DNA of 64,000 nucleotides from a bacterium (lineage in GTDB: Bacteria; DRYD01): NCBI GenBank assembly GCA_030549815.1, contig JAUQQQ010000006.1, forward strand, positions 66,050 to 130,049, given 5' to 3'. The position numbers and the translations under genes were made by a program. A model generated the notes under the pieces. The model was not told the DNA's origin and did not search any database. It saw nothing but the letters and a program-made list of their open reading frames with translations. Each line of letters starts with the position of its first letter. Position 1 is the stretch's first letter. Of this stretch, positions 27,042 to 36,445 are shown piece by piece.

Positions 27042-27263
27042 TCATTCTTTCATTATTTCTATTATCTTTTTTCGAGAATTTGCTCCTGCTATTATCTTTA
27101 TGTTTTTTTTTGGGATTTTAAAGTAATCTGATAAAATTTCTATCAATTCTTTATTTGCTTGGTTGTCAATTGGTTGAGATTTTAGTTCGATAATAAAATT
27201 ATTGCCATCCCTTTTTATGCTTTGTTTTTTTCTGTTAGGTTTTACTATTATTGTGATTTTCAT
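27042..27263 (-). CDS. yggU: DUF167 (YggU-family) protein
   Basis: This 73-residue protein has the DUF167 pattern: KITIIVKPNRKKQSI, then ELKSQPIDNQANKELIEIL, then KIIAGANSRKKIIEI. The family is widespread and small, and its molecular role is not settled. The ATG overlaps the end of the upstream DUF2339 gene by 29 bases, so the two are probably translated together. Confidence 0.85.
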   Translation of the reverse strand: MKITIIVKPNRKKQSIKRDGNNFIIELKSQPIDNQANKELIEILSDYFKIPKKNIKIIAGANSRKKIIEIMKE

Positions 27264-29643
27264 TTGTTTTTATTCCAACTCTATTAAATAGGTATGCAAC
27301 TAAAAGAAGAGACAATCCCATTATAAAACTAAGAATTGCTTTGAAAATGGATGGTATATCATAGAAAATCACAGTAAATGCATTAATTATAGCAAGTAAA
27401 GATATAGCAAAACCTGCTTGTCTCCATATTTTTGAATTAACTTTTATTCCAATGTATATAGCAAAAAATGAATAGATGATCCATATTGTTGATATCACGA
27501 GAGTGTAATATATTTTCCAGTTTGGTAAATTAGAATTATAGAATATGTGTAAAATTTCTTGGCTGAAGCCTATTAAAACAAATAGATTAATAAAAATAAT
27601 CATTGTATCTCCCAATATTTTGTAATCTATTGCCATCTCTTCACTTTTACTTAACATTGTGTTTGATCGATGATATAAAAATAAAGACGCGGCTATAAGA
27701 AAGATAAAACTAATAAACCTTATATTAAAAAATGGATACCATTCTTTTGTGTATTTTAGGTAAAATTCTTCATTAATAGTTGGTATAATTTGTACAATAA
27801 GAAGACTAATAACTATAAATAACAGGCTGATAAAAAACGAAATTCCTGCAGACCTTATAAATATGTCATCTATTTGTTTGTTGTATTTTAAGTAATCGTA
27901 TAATAAAATTGACGCAACCCCAAGTATAGCAAATATTATTGAAATCGAATGTAATATTGCAAACCATGTTTGTTGATCATGTGGAATCTGAAAGATATTT
28001 AGAATAAATGAATAGATGACGGATATAATCAAACCAATTAACCATATTCTAAGATCTCCAATTTTTGTCGATGCAAATATCCTTTTGAATAAAATAATAC
28101 CGTTGATAAAAATTAATAATAGAAAAATTAATAATGAAAAGCTTTTTCCCATAATGTCACTTAATAAAACTATAGAAGTTAAGATTGAAGGGAAAAACCA
28201 TAAAGAAAAAGAGTAAAATAGATATTCCTGCTCCTTTATAATTTTACTTGTAACTAAAAATGTTAAAATAAATGGAAGTGAAAAAATAATAGGTAATACA
28301 ATAAAATAAATACATGAAAGGATGATAATGAAAGTAATATCAGAAAGGAGGTAATCTATTTTTTCAATTGCTTCGAACAATTTTTTTATAAAAGGTATAT
28401 ATTTAGCCCAAATTGTCAATAAACTTCCTACAAAAAATTCCACAAGAAAAAATGACTTACTAAGCTCAACATAATCTATGCTTTTAACTCTTTCATAATT
28501 AAAAGTAATTAAGCAAAAAACTGCAAGAATGATAAAAAATGAGAGTAAAATATTTCCGAAATTCAAACTGCCTATGTTAAAAATGAAATAAAATATAAAC
28601 ACAAAAAATGAAATAATTATGTGAGAAAGTGAGTAATAAAAGAAGTTACCTTTTTTATCTTTTATCAATGAAAATATTATTGCAGTAATTAAAAAATATA
28701 GAATCCACAAGTAATCAAAGTTTGAAATTAATAAGAAAGATAAACCTGTTAAAAAGCCAGTATTTAAACTTAATACTGTCGCTAAATTTTCCAAATTCTC
28801 CCCAATGCTTCTCGATAAAAAATAAATACCAATGTTAGTAAAAAAGAAAAACATAGTATATAATCCTGAATATAAAAATGCGAAATTTTCAACATAATTG
28901 TTAATAATTAGTTGTCCGATTATGTAGAAAATAAAATTGATAATAAAAAGATAATCTTGATCTAAACGAATTATATCTTGTTTTTTTATTATCGAATAAA
29001 TTAATATACTTGCTGAAAAAATGACATAGTTTATTAAGGTATAGGTAAGTAATATTGGTAAAGAGATTTGGTCTTGAAGAAAATTATTAAAAATCTTGTA
29101 AAAAGTAAAGGAAAATGAGATGATGAAAACAAAAAAATTGATGTACCCAATCGTTGAAAATCTCTTGTATGTTGATGTAAAAACTACACTTAAGTTTAGC
29201 AAAGTTATGTATAGAAGTGAAAAATTCGGATTAACTCCAAAAAAGAATATGGGAAAATATCCACCTAAGATTGTAATGAAAGACAAAAATACAGAACTGA
29301 ACTTTATAGTAAAAATAATTAAAGCAAATAAAATTATTGCCTGAAAAACAAAAGCCAATGATAAGTCGATAGTTTTGAAAAATACTGCAACAAAATTGGT
29401 TGTAAGTAGTATAGAAAAACCAATTGAAGTTACTGCTTCGTAGAATATTTTTTGGGTTTTTGATTTGATTAGTCCTCCTGTTGTAATAAATCCTATTCCT
29501 ATTATTGCACTAAGCAGAAATCTTAAGGGTAGTGATATAGCATTCCATATTTCTTTCAAAAAATAACCTGCAGATAGAATAACAAAGAAAACTGCAAGAA
29601 TTAAAAATAGCCTTCCCCCTACTATTTCCTCCCAATTTTTCAC
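27235..29643 (-). CDS. Large polytopic membrane protein, DUF2339 family
   Basis: The 802 residues are almost all membrane helices (more than twenty by eye). The beginning, NWEEIVGGRLFLILAVFF followed by an SLPLRFLLSAIIGIG stretch, matches the usual DUF2339 opening of a WEE-x-GGR motif and a helix pair. The family is uncharacterised; transport or envelope roles have been guessed, but I see no motif that decides. It lies between nupC and yggU on the minus strand with a 48-base AT-only stretch before it. Confidence 0.7.
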   Translation of the reverse strand: MKNWEEIVGGRLFLILAVFFVILSAGYFLKEIWNAISLPLRFLLSAIIGIGFITTGGLIKSKTQKIFYEAVTSIGFSILLTTNFVAVFFKTIDLSLAFVFQAIILFALIIFTIKFSSVFLSFITILGGYFPIFFFGVNPNFSLLYITLLNLSVVFTSTYKRFSTIGYINFFVFIISFSFTFYKIFNNFLQDQISLPILLTYTLINYVIFSASILIYSIIKKQDIIRLDQDYLFIINFIFYIIGQLIINNYVENFAFLYSGLYTMFFFFTNIGIYFLSRSIGENLENLATVLSLNTGFLTGLSFLLISNFDYLWILYFLITAIIFSLIKDKKGNFFYYSLSHIIISFFVFIFYFIFNIGSLNFGNILLSFFIILAVFCLITFNYERVKSIDYVELSKSFFLVEFFVGSLLTIWAKYIPFIKKLFEAIEKIDYLLSDITFIIILSCIYFIVLPIIFSLPFILTFLVTSKIIKEQEYLFYSFSLWFFPSILTSIVLLSDIMGKSFSLLIFLLLIFINGIILFKRIFASTKIGDLRIWLIGLIISVIYSFILNIFQIPHDQQTWFAILHSISIIFAILGVASILLYDYLKYNKQIDDIFIRSAGISFFISLLFIVISLLIVQIIPTINEEFYLKYTKEWYPFFNIRFISFIFLIAASLFLYHRSNTMLSKSEEMAIDYKILGDTMIIFINLFVLIGFSQEILHIFYNSNLPNWKIYYTLVISTIWIIYSFFAIYIGIKVNSKIWRQAGFAISLLAIINAFTVIFYDIPSIFKAILSFIMGLSLLLVAYLFNRVGIKTNENHNNSKT

Positions 29644-29691
29644 TTTTCCACCCCCTCTTATTTAAAAATTTAAAAAATTTAGATTAAAAAT

Positions 29692-31149
29692 TTAAAAATT
29701 AGTGTGTGACATTATGGTTCCTGCGATTACAGCAGATGAAAAATTGGCCAAGTTTCCAATTATCAGTGCTCTAAGTCCAAGCTGTGCTATCGTTGGCCTT
29801 ATTTTTGGTTCTAAAGCCCCGATCCCACCTATCTGTATTCCTATGGAGCTAAAATTTGCAAACCCCGCTAAAGCATAGCTTAAGATTATTTTAGATTGCA
29901 TTGATAATACATCTGGATTTTCTGCTATCGTTTTAGCAAAATTACTATAAGCAACAAACTCATTTATTACTATTTTCTGGCTTATAAAGTTTGCTGCTAA
30001 AAAAGCTTCGTGCTTAGGAATACCTAATAGATAAGCTATAGGGTAAGTTATAAACGAAAGTATATCTTGAAAGGTAAATGGCTTAAGAATAAAACTAAAG
30101 GAAAGTAGGTTAATAGATTTAATTGGTGAAATAGTAAACAACCAACTTGTTATATTGAATACTAAATCATTTAGGAGTGCGATTAAACTAATGAAAGCTA
30201 ATAACATTGCGCCTACGTTGAATGCTAAAAACATCCCATCTCTTGCTCCTAAGGTTATGGCTTCAAATAGGTTTGTTCCTGGTTTTTCTAATTTTATTTT
30301 TATATCTCCTCTTGTTACAGGGTCTCCTGTTTCTGGTATCAGGGTTTTAGACATATAAACGGATGCTGTAACTGAAAGGATTATAGCTGTTAGTAAGTGT
30401 CCTGCTATTGTGGGTATGTAGGGACTAATCATAGCAACATAGGCTGCCATGACTCCTCCAGCCATAGTTGCCATTCCTGCTGACATAACTGTGAAAATCT
30501 CGGATCGAGTAAGCAATGCAAGAAATGGTTTTATTATCAATGGTGCTTCAGTTTGACCAACGAATAACTTTGCTGATGCAACGACGGATTCTGCCCCGGA
30601 TGTCCCTAAAACTCTCATCATTATCCAAGCATATGCTTTTATTATTAACTCCATTAAACCAATGTAATAAAAGAAATAAATTAAAGCACCAAAGAATACT
30701 ATCGTAGGTAGAATGATGAATGTAAAATTAATTAGTGGATTTTCTAAATTTCCTGTAACGAAACTTGCAAACAGGAAATTAATTCCTTTTTTAGCATATT
30801 CCATAAGTGCTAAAAATACATCATTTGCTGCTTTAAAAATTCCTACAAAATCTTGAGTTAATAACAATAGCAAAGCAAGGATTAGTTGGAATAAGAAACC
30901 AACGATTAATGTTTTATAATTTATTGCTTTTACATTTTCACTAAGGAAAAATAATGTTGTAAAAATAAAGGTTAACCCGATTATTCCTCTGATGATTTTG
31001 TTTGTTTCAAATATATTTGCTAAAAGAAACAGGATTGATAAGATAGCAAAATATGATAATATTTTTATCCCCATTTGTACAATTTTGTTTTGTAAGAATG
31101 AATTTCCAGTTTCTAATTTTTTTTCTTGTTCTTTATCATTTTCATTCAT
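29692..31149 (-). CDS. nupC: Concentrative nucleoside transporter (NupC/CNT family)
   Basis: Imports nucleosides by ion symport across the inner membrane. The 485 residues have about ten membrane segments. The CNT signature is clear: GTSGAESVVASAKLFVGQTE, then SEIFTVMSAGMATMAGGVM, and near the end SYALAGFANFSSIGIQIGG. The N-terminal 40 residues are a charged leader plus an extra helix. The start lies downstream of a 26-bp AT palindrome in the gap shared with the divergent epimerase gene. It fits the pdp, kinase, upp and apt salvage genes elsewhere in the window. Confidence 0.92.
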   Translation of the reverse strand: MNENDKEQEKKLETGNSFLQNKIVQMGIKILSYFAILSILFLLANIFETNKIIRGIIGLTFIFTTLFFLSENVKAINYKTLIVGFLFQLILALLLLLTQDFVGIFKAANDVFLALMEYAKKGINFLFASFVTGNLENPLINFTFIILPTIVFFGALIYFFYYIGLMELIIKAYAWIMMRVLGTSGAESVVASAKLFVGQTEAPLIIKPFLALLTRSEIFTVMSAGMATMAGGVMAAYVAMISPYIPTIAGHLLTAIILSVTASVYMSKTLIPETGDPVTRGDIKIKLEKPGTNLFEAITLGARDGMFLAFNVGAMLLAFISLIALLNDLVFNITSWLFTISPIKSINLLSFSFILKPFTFQDILSFITYPIAYLLGIPKHEAFLAANFISQKIVINEFVAYSNFAKTIAENPDVLSMQSKIILSYALAGFANFSSIGIQIGGIGALEPKIRPTIAQLGLRALIIGNLANFSSAVIAGTIMSHTNF

Positions 31150-31222
31150 ATTGTTTTTCCCCTTTGAAGTAGTATATGAAATATTTCTTTGATAATTTTT
31201 CTTTTCCCTTCTTAAAAAATTT

Positions 31223-31248
31223 AATTTTTTATTTTAAAATAAAAAATT
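31223..31248. repeat. Perfect 26-bp AT-only palindrome
   Basis: Bases 31223-31235 are the exact reverse complement of 31236-31248, centred on TTTTAAAA. It lies in the 236-base gap between the divergent nupC and epimerase genes, 74 bases from nupC and 138 from the epimerase. It could be an operator or simply result from AT richness; it has no G or C, so it would form a weak hairpin. Confidence 0.5.
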
Positions 31249-31385
31249 TATTTTTTATTTTTACAATTTTTTTACATTTGTGGTGTGTTTTTATTTTGAA
31301 AAATTTTAATAAATAGAATGTTAGTACCAAAAGAAATTGTTGAAAGTAGTAGCAAGAAATATTGTTTATCAGGTAGAGGAAGTAA

Positions 31386-32393
31386 ATGAAAAAGAATGTA
31401 TTGATAACTGGTTCTTGTGGGTTTATCGGGTATTTTGTTTGTTTAGAATTTCTTAAGAATAATTACAGAGTTTTTGGAGTTGATAATCTTAATGATTATT
31501 ATTCCAAATTAATGAAAAACCATAGATTAACATTATTATCTCAAAATAAAGGTTATACTCACCTGTATTTTGATTTATCAGTAAAAAAAGATGTCAAATT
31601 TCTTTTTGATAGATTAAAAAATGAGGAAATAGAATATGTTGTTCATTTGGCTGCCTATCCCGGTGTTCAGTATAGTTTAAAAAATCCTCAGAAATATATT
31701 AAAAACAATATAGTAGCAACTCAAAATCTGTTTGATTTTATTAATAAACACCCTTATTTTAAAAAAAATATTATTTTAGCTTCTACTTCTTCGGTTTATA
31801 CAGGTAATCCTTTACCTTTTAATGAAGATCTTTGTATAAAAGAATTTAGATCACCTTATGCTTATACCAAATTTGCATCTGAAAATATTGCAAGATTTTT
31901 CTACTCAGTTTATGATTTTAATGTTGTTGTATTAAGATACTTTACTGTTTATGGACCTCTTAATCGCCCTGATATGGCAGTTTATAAGTTTTTTGAATCA
32001 ATTTTGAAAGGTAAAACTATTTATGTAAGAGGGAAGGATATTGAAAGAGATTTTACATATGTTGAAGATGCTGCAAAAGCTACTTTCCAAGCAACAAAAT
32101 TGTTTACATTAAATCAAAAGGTTTTTGAGATTATAAATATTGGTAGTGACAACCCTATAAAAGTTCTGGATTTGATTAAGGTTATGTTTGAGGTTGCGAA
32201 GAAGGAAACTAAGGTTGTGGTAGGGGAGTATGCAAGTTTTGAACCCGTCTCTACTTGGGCAAATATTGAAAAGGCAAGAAAGTTACTTAACTTCTCTCCT
32301 TCGATTGATCTGTATCAAAATTTACTAAAAACTTTTCGATCCCTTGAACATTATTGGAATGAAATTGAAGGAAGTTTATTGAGAATACATTAA
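31386..32393 (+). CDS. NAD-dependent UDP-sugar epimerase (UDP-glucuronate 4-epimerase-like)
   Basis: Extended SDR enzyme acting on a nucleotide sugar. The 335 residues have the NAD loop TGSCGFIGYFV, the catalytic Ser in ASTSSVY, and the YxxxK pair in YAYTKFASE. GVQYSLKNPQKYIKNN and YFTVYGPLNRPDMAVYKF resemble UDP-glucuronate 4-epimerases. RDFTYVEDA is the usual substrate-site segment. AGAGGAAG precedes the ATG. The region downstream is decayed, but the exopolysaccharide locus begins 2.5 kb further on, so it may feed that pathway (inference). Confidence 0.88.
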   Translation: MKKNVLITGSCGFIGYFVCLEFLKNNYRVFGVDNLNDYYSKLMKNHRLTLLSQNKGYTHLYFDLSVKKDVKFLFDRLKNEEIEYVVHLAAYPGVQYSLKNPQKYIKNNIVATQNLFDFINKHPYFKKNIILASTSSVYTGNPLPFNEDLCIKEFRSPYAYTKFASENIARFFYSVYDFNVVVLRYFTVYGPLNRPDMAVYKFFESILKGKTIYVRGKDIERDFTYVEDAAKATFQATKLFTLNQKVFEIINIGSDNPIKVLDLIKVMFEVAKKETKVVVGEYASFEPVSTWANIEKARKLLNFSPSIDLYQNLLKTFRSLEHYWNEIEGSLLRIH

Positions 32394-32413
32394 TAAATCA
32401 TTAATTTTTATTT

Positions 32414-32620
32414 GTAAATCTTGGATTTTTATTCTGTTTATTACTTTTTTCTATTGCTAATACAACAGAGCCTTTAATTAGTATTCCAGAAAAATATGAG
32501 GATAATTTCGATGCTTATAAAGATTATAATACTTTGTTTTTTTAGGATTGCAATGAAAATGTGGTTTAGATATACTATGATGCTTTATCGGGGAGGATTG
32601 TTAATTTATTAAGTAAATAG
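32414..32620 (+). pseudogene. Remnant of a small exported protein with two in-frame stops
   Basis: One frame is open across 69 codons except for TAG codons at 32543 and 32567, and it has no start codon. It begins with a signal-peptide-like stretch (LGFLFCLLLFSIANTT) and continues with ISIPEKYEDNFDAYKDYN, then after the stops IYYDALSGRIVNLLSK. I do not recognise the family. With the fragment that follows, it makes the 446-base gap 32394-32839 look like gene debris rather than regulatory sequence. Confidence 0.4.
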
Positions 32621-32629
32621 TATGAACAG

Positions 32630-32808
32630 GTTAGTGGTTTTGCTTTAAAAACATAGATGGAGCTGCCTATAGAGCTATCCAATTAATCACAAATAAAGAA
32701 ATGAGAGAAAGAATGGGAGATTTGGTAAGAGAATACGTCAAAAATAGATTCCTCATAACAAGACACCTAAAAGATTATCTCGTGCTTCTTAATAGATTTT
32801 ATGATTAA
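32630..32808 (+). pseudogene. C-terminal remnant of a TreT-like (family 4) glycosyltransferase
   Basis: A start of VSGFALK in one frame continues, after a one-base shift in an A run at 32646-32651, as NIDGAAYRAIQLITNKE, then RERMGDLVREYVKNRF and LITRHLKDYLVLL, up to a TAA at 32806. The RMG and FLITRHLxDYL segments are characteristic of the end of trehalose-synthase-type family 4 glycosyltransferases. The first 350 or so residues are gone. Even this end carries the frameshift, so it is a pseudogene fragment. Confidence 0.65.
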
Positions 32809-32839
32809 AACAAAAGATAAAAAAAGGATAATTATCTTT

Positions 32840-33115
32840 CTATACAAGTTTATCATAAATCTTCCTTAATATTTTACTTGTTATTCCTTTTTTATCTATC
32901 CATCCTATTGAAGGGTATATTACGAAAGAAAAGATTCTAACTAGGAGTTTAAGGTGTTTTTCCTTGCCCTTTTCTGTACTGCTTTTTACCTTTATCACCT
33001 CTTCCAAGTTTTTATCATTTATTTTTTCTATACCTTCTTCTTTGAGTTTTTTTATAAGCATCTGTTTTTTTTCTTCTGTATTTACGTTTATTTGTAAAAG
33101 ATATTTTAGTGGCAC
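32840..33115 (-). CDS. Small basic protein of unknown function, possibly truncated
   Basis: I do not recognise this 91-residue protein. It starts MPLKYLLQINVNTEEKKQ, is rich in Lys and Glu in the first half, and has a more hydrophobic stretch (LLVRIFSFVIYPSIGW) in the second. The listed start is GTG. AGGAG lies about 20 bases upstream of it, and the frame stays open upstream to a TAA at 33158-33160 with no ATG, GTG or TTG. The true start is therefore unclear and the N-terminus may have been lost. It follows the ART-like gene on the same strand after 42 bases. Confidence 0.4.
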   Translation of the reverse strand: MPLKYLLQINVNTEEKKQMLIKKLKEEGIEKINDKNLEEVIKVKSSTEKGKEKHLKLLVRIFSFVIYPSIGWIDKKGITSKILRKIYDKLV

Positions 33116-33157
33116 AAAGTGAGGGATAAGAACTTCTCCTATGAATAATTCATTTAA

Positions 33158-33997
33158 TTATTCGGGTTTTAGGCGGATATTATTATTAGTGGTGTCTCCC
33201 CAAGCATCTACTTGGTGTATAATACTATTTGGTATTTCTATAGGTTCAATACTAAAAACAAGATCTCCTATGTCTTTTTCGTTGGATAGCCTGAAGAATA
33301 CATAGTTACTTCCTCCACCGTATTCATCAAATGATCCTATTCCATTACTATTTATTCCTGTTTCTTTTCGTAGTTCTTTTGATATTAATCCTCCAGATTT
33401 GATAATATTTTTGATTATTTCTATTTTTTCAAAAGTATTCTTATTTCCTAATAAGAAATGGTTTAGAAATAATTTTGTTTTATTTTCTTCAATATATTTG
33501 TTTTTATTTTTATCCAATGGTAATAGTTTTATATTGTATTTTAGCAATGTGCTTTGTAGAGTTTGAAAATTTTTTTGGGAATCTCCGATTATTTCAATAA
33601 TTCCCTGTTGAGGTAAGGGTTTTGGATTTTGTTCGAAATACTTTGTTTCTATTTTTTTCATCTTTTCTCCTATAAATTCTTGTATAGATTGTTTTAGTTT
33701 TTCATTTATTGGTAGAACAAGTAGGGTACCTCTTACTGTTTTCCAGAATACGACATGAACCTTTGGGGGTGTGTATTTGTATCCTTCTATAAATGGAGTA
33801 AAATGTAATTCTGTTTTGTTAAAAAGTTCAAGCAGAATATTTTTTATTTTTTCCGTTTCCTTTAGATAATCCTTATTTATTCTAATTATTATTTTATCGT
33901 TAGTTGAATTAATATCGTCAATAATTTTAATATCTTTGAATATATTACTATCTGTCGTATAAATGTTTATTTTTTGATTATTGATTTTTATTTCCAT
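33158..33997 (-). CDS. Unknown protein with ADP-ribosyltransferase-like C-terminal pattern
   Basis: The 279 residues have no signal peptide. The first 180 are not recognised. The last 90 show a pattern that I recall from C-terminal domains of other hypothetical bacterial proteins: IIKSGGLISKELRKETGI, then GSFDEYGGGSNYVFFRL, then a D-x-W-G-D near the end (HQVDAWGDTTNN). The first part resembles the strand-helix opening of ART folds (hydrophobics, then SGGL-S), but the catalytic residues cannot be assigned. Its ATG overlaps the end of the upstream exported-protein gene by 20 bases, so the two are co-translated. The functional call is weak; the coding call is firmer. Confidence 0.5.
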   Translation of the reverse strand: MEIKINNQKINIYTTDSNIFKDIKIIDDINSTNDKIIIRINKDYLKETEKIKNILLELFNKTELHFTPFIEGYKYTPPKVHVVFWKTVRGTLLVLPINEKLKQSIQEFIGEKMKKIETKYFEQNPKPLPQQGIIEIIGDSQKNFQTLQSTLLKYNIKLLPLDKNKNKYIEENKTKLFLNHFLLGNKNTFEKIEIIKNIIKSGGLISKELRKETGINSNGIGSFDEYGGGSNYVFFRLSNEKDIGDLVFSIEPIEIPNSIIHQVDAWGDTTNNNIRLKPE

Positions 33998-34721
33998 TTT
34001 GTTTTATTTCCTTATAATCATTGGGAATAGAAAAGAAATCTTCTGGTTCTTCAATTATTTTTATTGTTTCTAATTTTTGTTTATATTTTCCATATTCTGA
34101 AGATATTTCTATTATTATATATCCCTCTTGTATTTTTTGATTGATTTCTTGTAAGAAAGGCACTTTTTGAAATAAATCGAAAATTTTATAGGAATTGGAA
34201 TTGGTTATAGTATTATAACTTTTTAAATCTTCTTCGCTAAATATTTGGTTTTTGTGTGCTATTGTTATATCCATAAAGTTGGTTTGTTGGAATGAAATTT
34301 TGTAATGTGTCGCATTAATATTTTTTTGATTTACTTGGGTTTGAGTTGATGTTTTACTTATTTGTAGATTTTTTAATACTTCAGATATTGTTGGATCTGA
34401 TAGAATTTGATTTGTGTTATTTATCAGGTCATTTATATCTTGTTCTTTTTTTGTGTAGGATTTATTTTTGTGGTCGATTAAAATTGTTAGGATTTTGGGG
34501 TAGTTATTGAAAAACATCAGGTTTGTGTATGTAATTTGGTTTTTATCTAAAACATCTATTCGGGTGGAATTTATGGATGAGTAGAGGTTATAGGATTTTT
34601 CATCAGTTTGATTTCCGTATACCTCTTCCGAAATTTTGATATTTTGGTAAAGAATCTTTTGAGCAAAGATTGTATATAGAATAAAGTATATTACTAACGT
34701 TAAGGCTATTATTTTTTTCAT
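33978..34721 (-). CDS. Exported protein of unknown function
   Basis: The 247 residues begin with a clear signal peptide (about 1-20, ending TIFAQKI). No lipobox is present, so the product is probably periplasmic or surface exposed. The mature part is polar, rich in Asn, Gln and Thr, with alternating beta-forming segments, which loosely resembles DUF4412-type periplasmic proteins; that is only an impression. AAAGGAGGAA precedes the ATG. It is the first gene of the three-gene minus-strand group 32840-34721 and faces the divergent exopolysaccharide locus across 139 bases. Confidence 0.6.
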   Translation of the reverse strand: MKKIIALTLVIYFILYTIFAQKILYQNIKISEEVYGNQTDEKSYNLYSSINSTRIDVLDKNQITYTNLMFFNNYPKILTILIDHKNKSYTKKEQDINDLINNTNQILSDPTISEVLKNLQISKTSTQTQVNQKNINATHYKISFQQTNFMDITIAHKNQIFSEEDLKSYNTITNSNSYKIFDLFQKVPFLQEINQKIQEGYIIIEISSEYGKYKQKLETIKIIEEPEDFFSIPNDYKEIKQNGNKNQ

Positions 34722-34860
34722 TTTTTCCTCCTTTACAATTTTTATTCCTTTATATTATATTTAATCATTTTTTTTATTTTCATTCTTTAGAAAGAAAATT
34801 TTAACATTTTTTTTACAAATTCAAAAGAATTTATTGAGAAATAAAAAAAATTATTAATAA

Positions 34861-35640
34861 ATGAAAGGTTTTGTATTTGCTAATTTTATTTTTATTTTAC
34901 TTTTATTTTCATTTGTTTTTGCTGATAAAAGATTGGAATATATTTTTTATTATGATTACTTTAAACCAAAGGAAAGCTATGGAAATTATAAAACATATGC
35001 AATTAGATATTTTGACAGAATAAGTAAAAAGCAAACTAATTTCTTTGAATTATATTTTCATAATCCTCCTAATAATAAAGAAGGTAATGTTTTTGTTACA
35101 GGAGTGTATAAAGATTGGAGTGAAAGGTTGTTTTCGTATTCATCTATTTCATTTGGAACTAAGGCAGATTATCTACCAAAATTTAGAATAGACCATGAAT
35201 TTTTCTATAAAACAGGGAAAAGTAAAGAATTATTGCTTAGTATTGGAGCGTATTATATTCGATATTATAATAAATACCAAGACTTTACATTTTCATATGG
35301 GATTGTTTATTATTCTAATGGCTGGAATTTTACTTATAAAAAATTAGAAAGTAATATAAATCCAGGCTCAACCAGATCATACACGGATATATATAGTTTG
35401 GGATTGGGGTTTGAAAAAAAATACTGGCTCTACTTAACTTATAATTATGGTAATCAATCTTATATAAGTAATTTTTATTCAATCCCTTTTAGGTTTGATT
35501 CTAAATTTAGCTTCTACCAACTAAATTACAGAACATGGATTAAGGATAACAAAGGAATTATTATAGAATACAATAAATTAAATTTAAAAAATAGTTACTA
35601 TAAGAATGGATTTATGGTAGGAGTATTTTATGAATTTTGA
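34861..35640 (+). CDS. YaiO-like outer-membrane beta-barrel protein
   Basis: A signal peptide (about 1-21, ending FVFADKR) is followed by about 240 residues of alternating aromatic and polar strands (for example YYIRYYNKYQDFTFSYGIVYY). The protein ends in a terminal Phe (GVFYEF), the usual outer-membrane barrel signature. The strand pattern and size fit the YaiO family, whose members sit beside exopolysaccharide synthases. It is the first gene of a five-gene set with a membrane protein, a processive GT2, a beta-helix protein and a deacetylase-like protein. A role in polysaccharide export or anchoring is inferred. Confidence 0.65.
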   Translation: MKGFVFANFIFILLLFSFVFADKRLEYIFYYDYFKPKESYGNYKTYAIRYFDRISKKQTNFFELYFHNPPNNKEGNVFVTGVYKDWSERLFSYSSISFGTKADYLPKFRIDHEFFYKTGKSKELLLSIGAYYIRYYNKYQDFTFSYGIVYYSNGWNFTYKKLESNINPGSTRSYTDIYSLGLGFEKKYWLYLTYNYGNQSYISNFYSIPFRFDSKFSFYQLNYRTWIKDNKGIIIEYNKLNLKNSYYKNGFMVGVFYEF

Positions 35641-36442
35641 AAAAGAATTTGAATTAATGAAAAAAAATTTAATGAAATATATTTATTATCATCGCTTTGG
35701 TAGGAGACTCCACATTAATTTATTTTTTTCAATTTTAAATTTTTTTATTATTTTAATTCTTGCTTTTTTCCTTGCCTTTTATAAATATGATGAAATCAAT
35801 CATTTTTTTATTAGTTTTTTATCTAAATATTTTGATGAATATGTTATTGAAAATTTATTCATAAATTTTGGATTTTATACTATAAATTTGCATTATTTGA
35901 TAATACTTGGTAGATTTCCAAATAATTTCGAAATTTTAGTTTCACTTCTTTTTATTAGTATTTTGGGATTGCTATTATTTATTTATAGGAGAAAGATATT
36001 AGCATTTTTTATGTGGTATGTTTTCTTTTCTATTCCGTTTATCGTTTCTGTTTTTTATTTTACTTTTTTTAAAAATTATTTTCCTTATACTGTTAGGGAA
36101 TTTTCAATTCTTTATACTTTATTGCAATATGGTATAACTGTCTTTTTTGTATTTATCATTGCTGTTTCCATATCAGTTATAAGCTTTAGTTTTTGGACTA
36201 CATTTACTAACATTATTTTTACATTTTTGCTAATTTTTTATATCTTCTTATTTGGATATTTAAGGTATTTTGTTTTTTTGCTTGTATTAAATAAGATGTC
36301 ATATTTGTATATGGCTAACTTATTTTTTACATTTGGGCCATCACTTGATTTTTTATATTTTACTTCCTTTTATACTTTGTATATTTCTTTACTAATGAAA
36401 AATATTATGAGAAATTCGATGTTATGGAAATTTGTTAGTTAA
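35630..36442 (+). CDS. Polytopic membrane protein of the exopolysaccharide locus
   Basis: I do not recognise this 270-residue protein. After about 25 cytoplasmic residues with a basic stretch (YHRFGRRLH), six membrane helices can be counted, rich in Phe, Ile and Tyr. No catalytic motif is visible. It overlaps the barrel gene by 11 bases (ATG at 35630 with TAGGAG upstream) and ends three bases before the GT2 gene. Its position suggests an accessory membrane subunit of the polymer synthase. Confidence 0.6.
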   Translation: MNFEKEFELMKKNLMKYIYYHRFGRRLHINLFFSILNFFIILILAFFLAFYKYDEINHFFISFLSKYFDEYVIENLFINFGFYTINLHYLIILGRFPNNFEILVSLLFISILGLLLFIYRRKILAFFMWYVFFSIPFIVSVFYFTFFKNYFPYTVREFSILYTLLQYGITVFFVFIIAVSISVISFSFWTTFTNIIFTFLLIFYIFLFGYLRYFVFLLVLNKMSYLYMANLFFTFGPSLDFLYFTSFYTLYISLLMKNIMRNSMLWKFVS

Positions 36443-36445
36443 AAA

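Noticed and set aside
32414..32620. TAG readthrough (for example pyrrolysine) in the remnant with two in-frame TAG codons and in the clostripain remnant
   Set aside because: One region lacks a start codon and the other also has frameshifts and a lost catalytic Cys, so decay explains the stops better.
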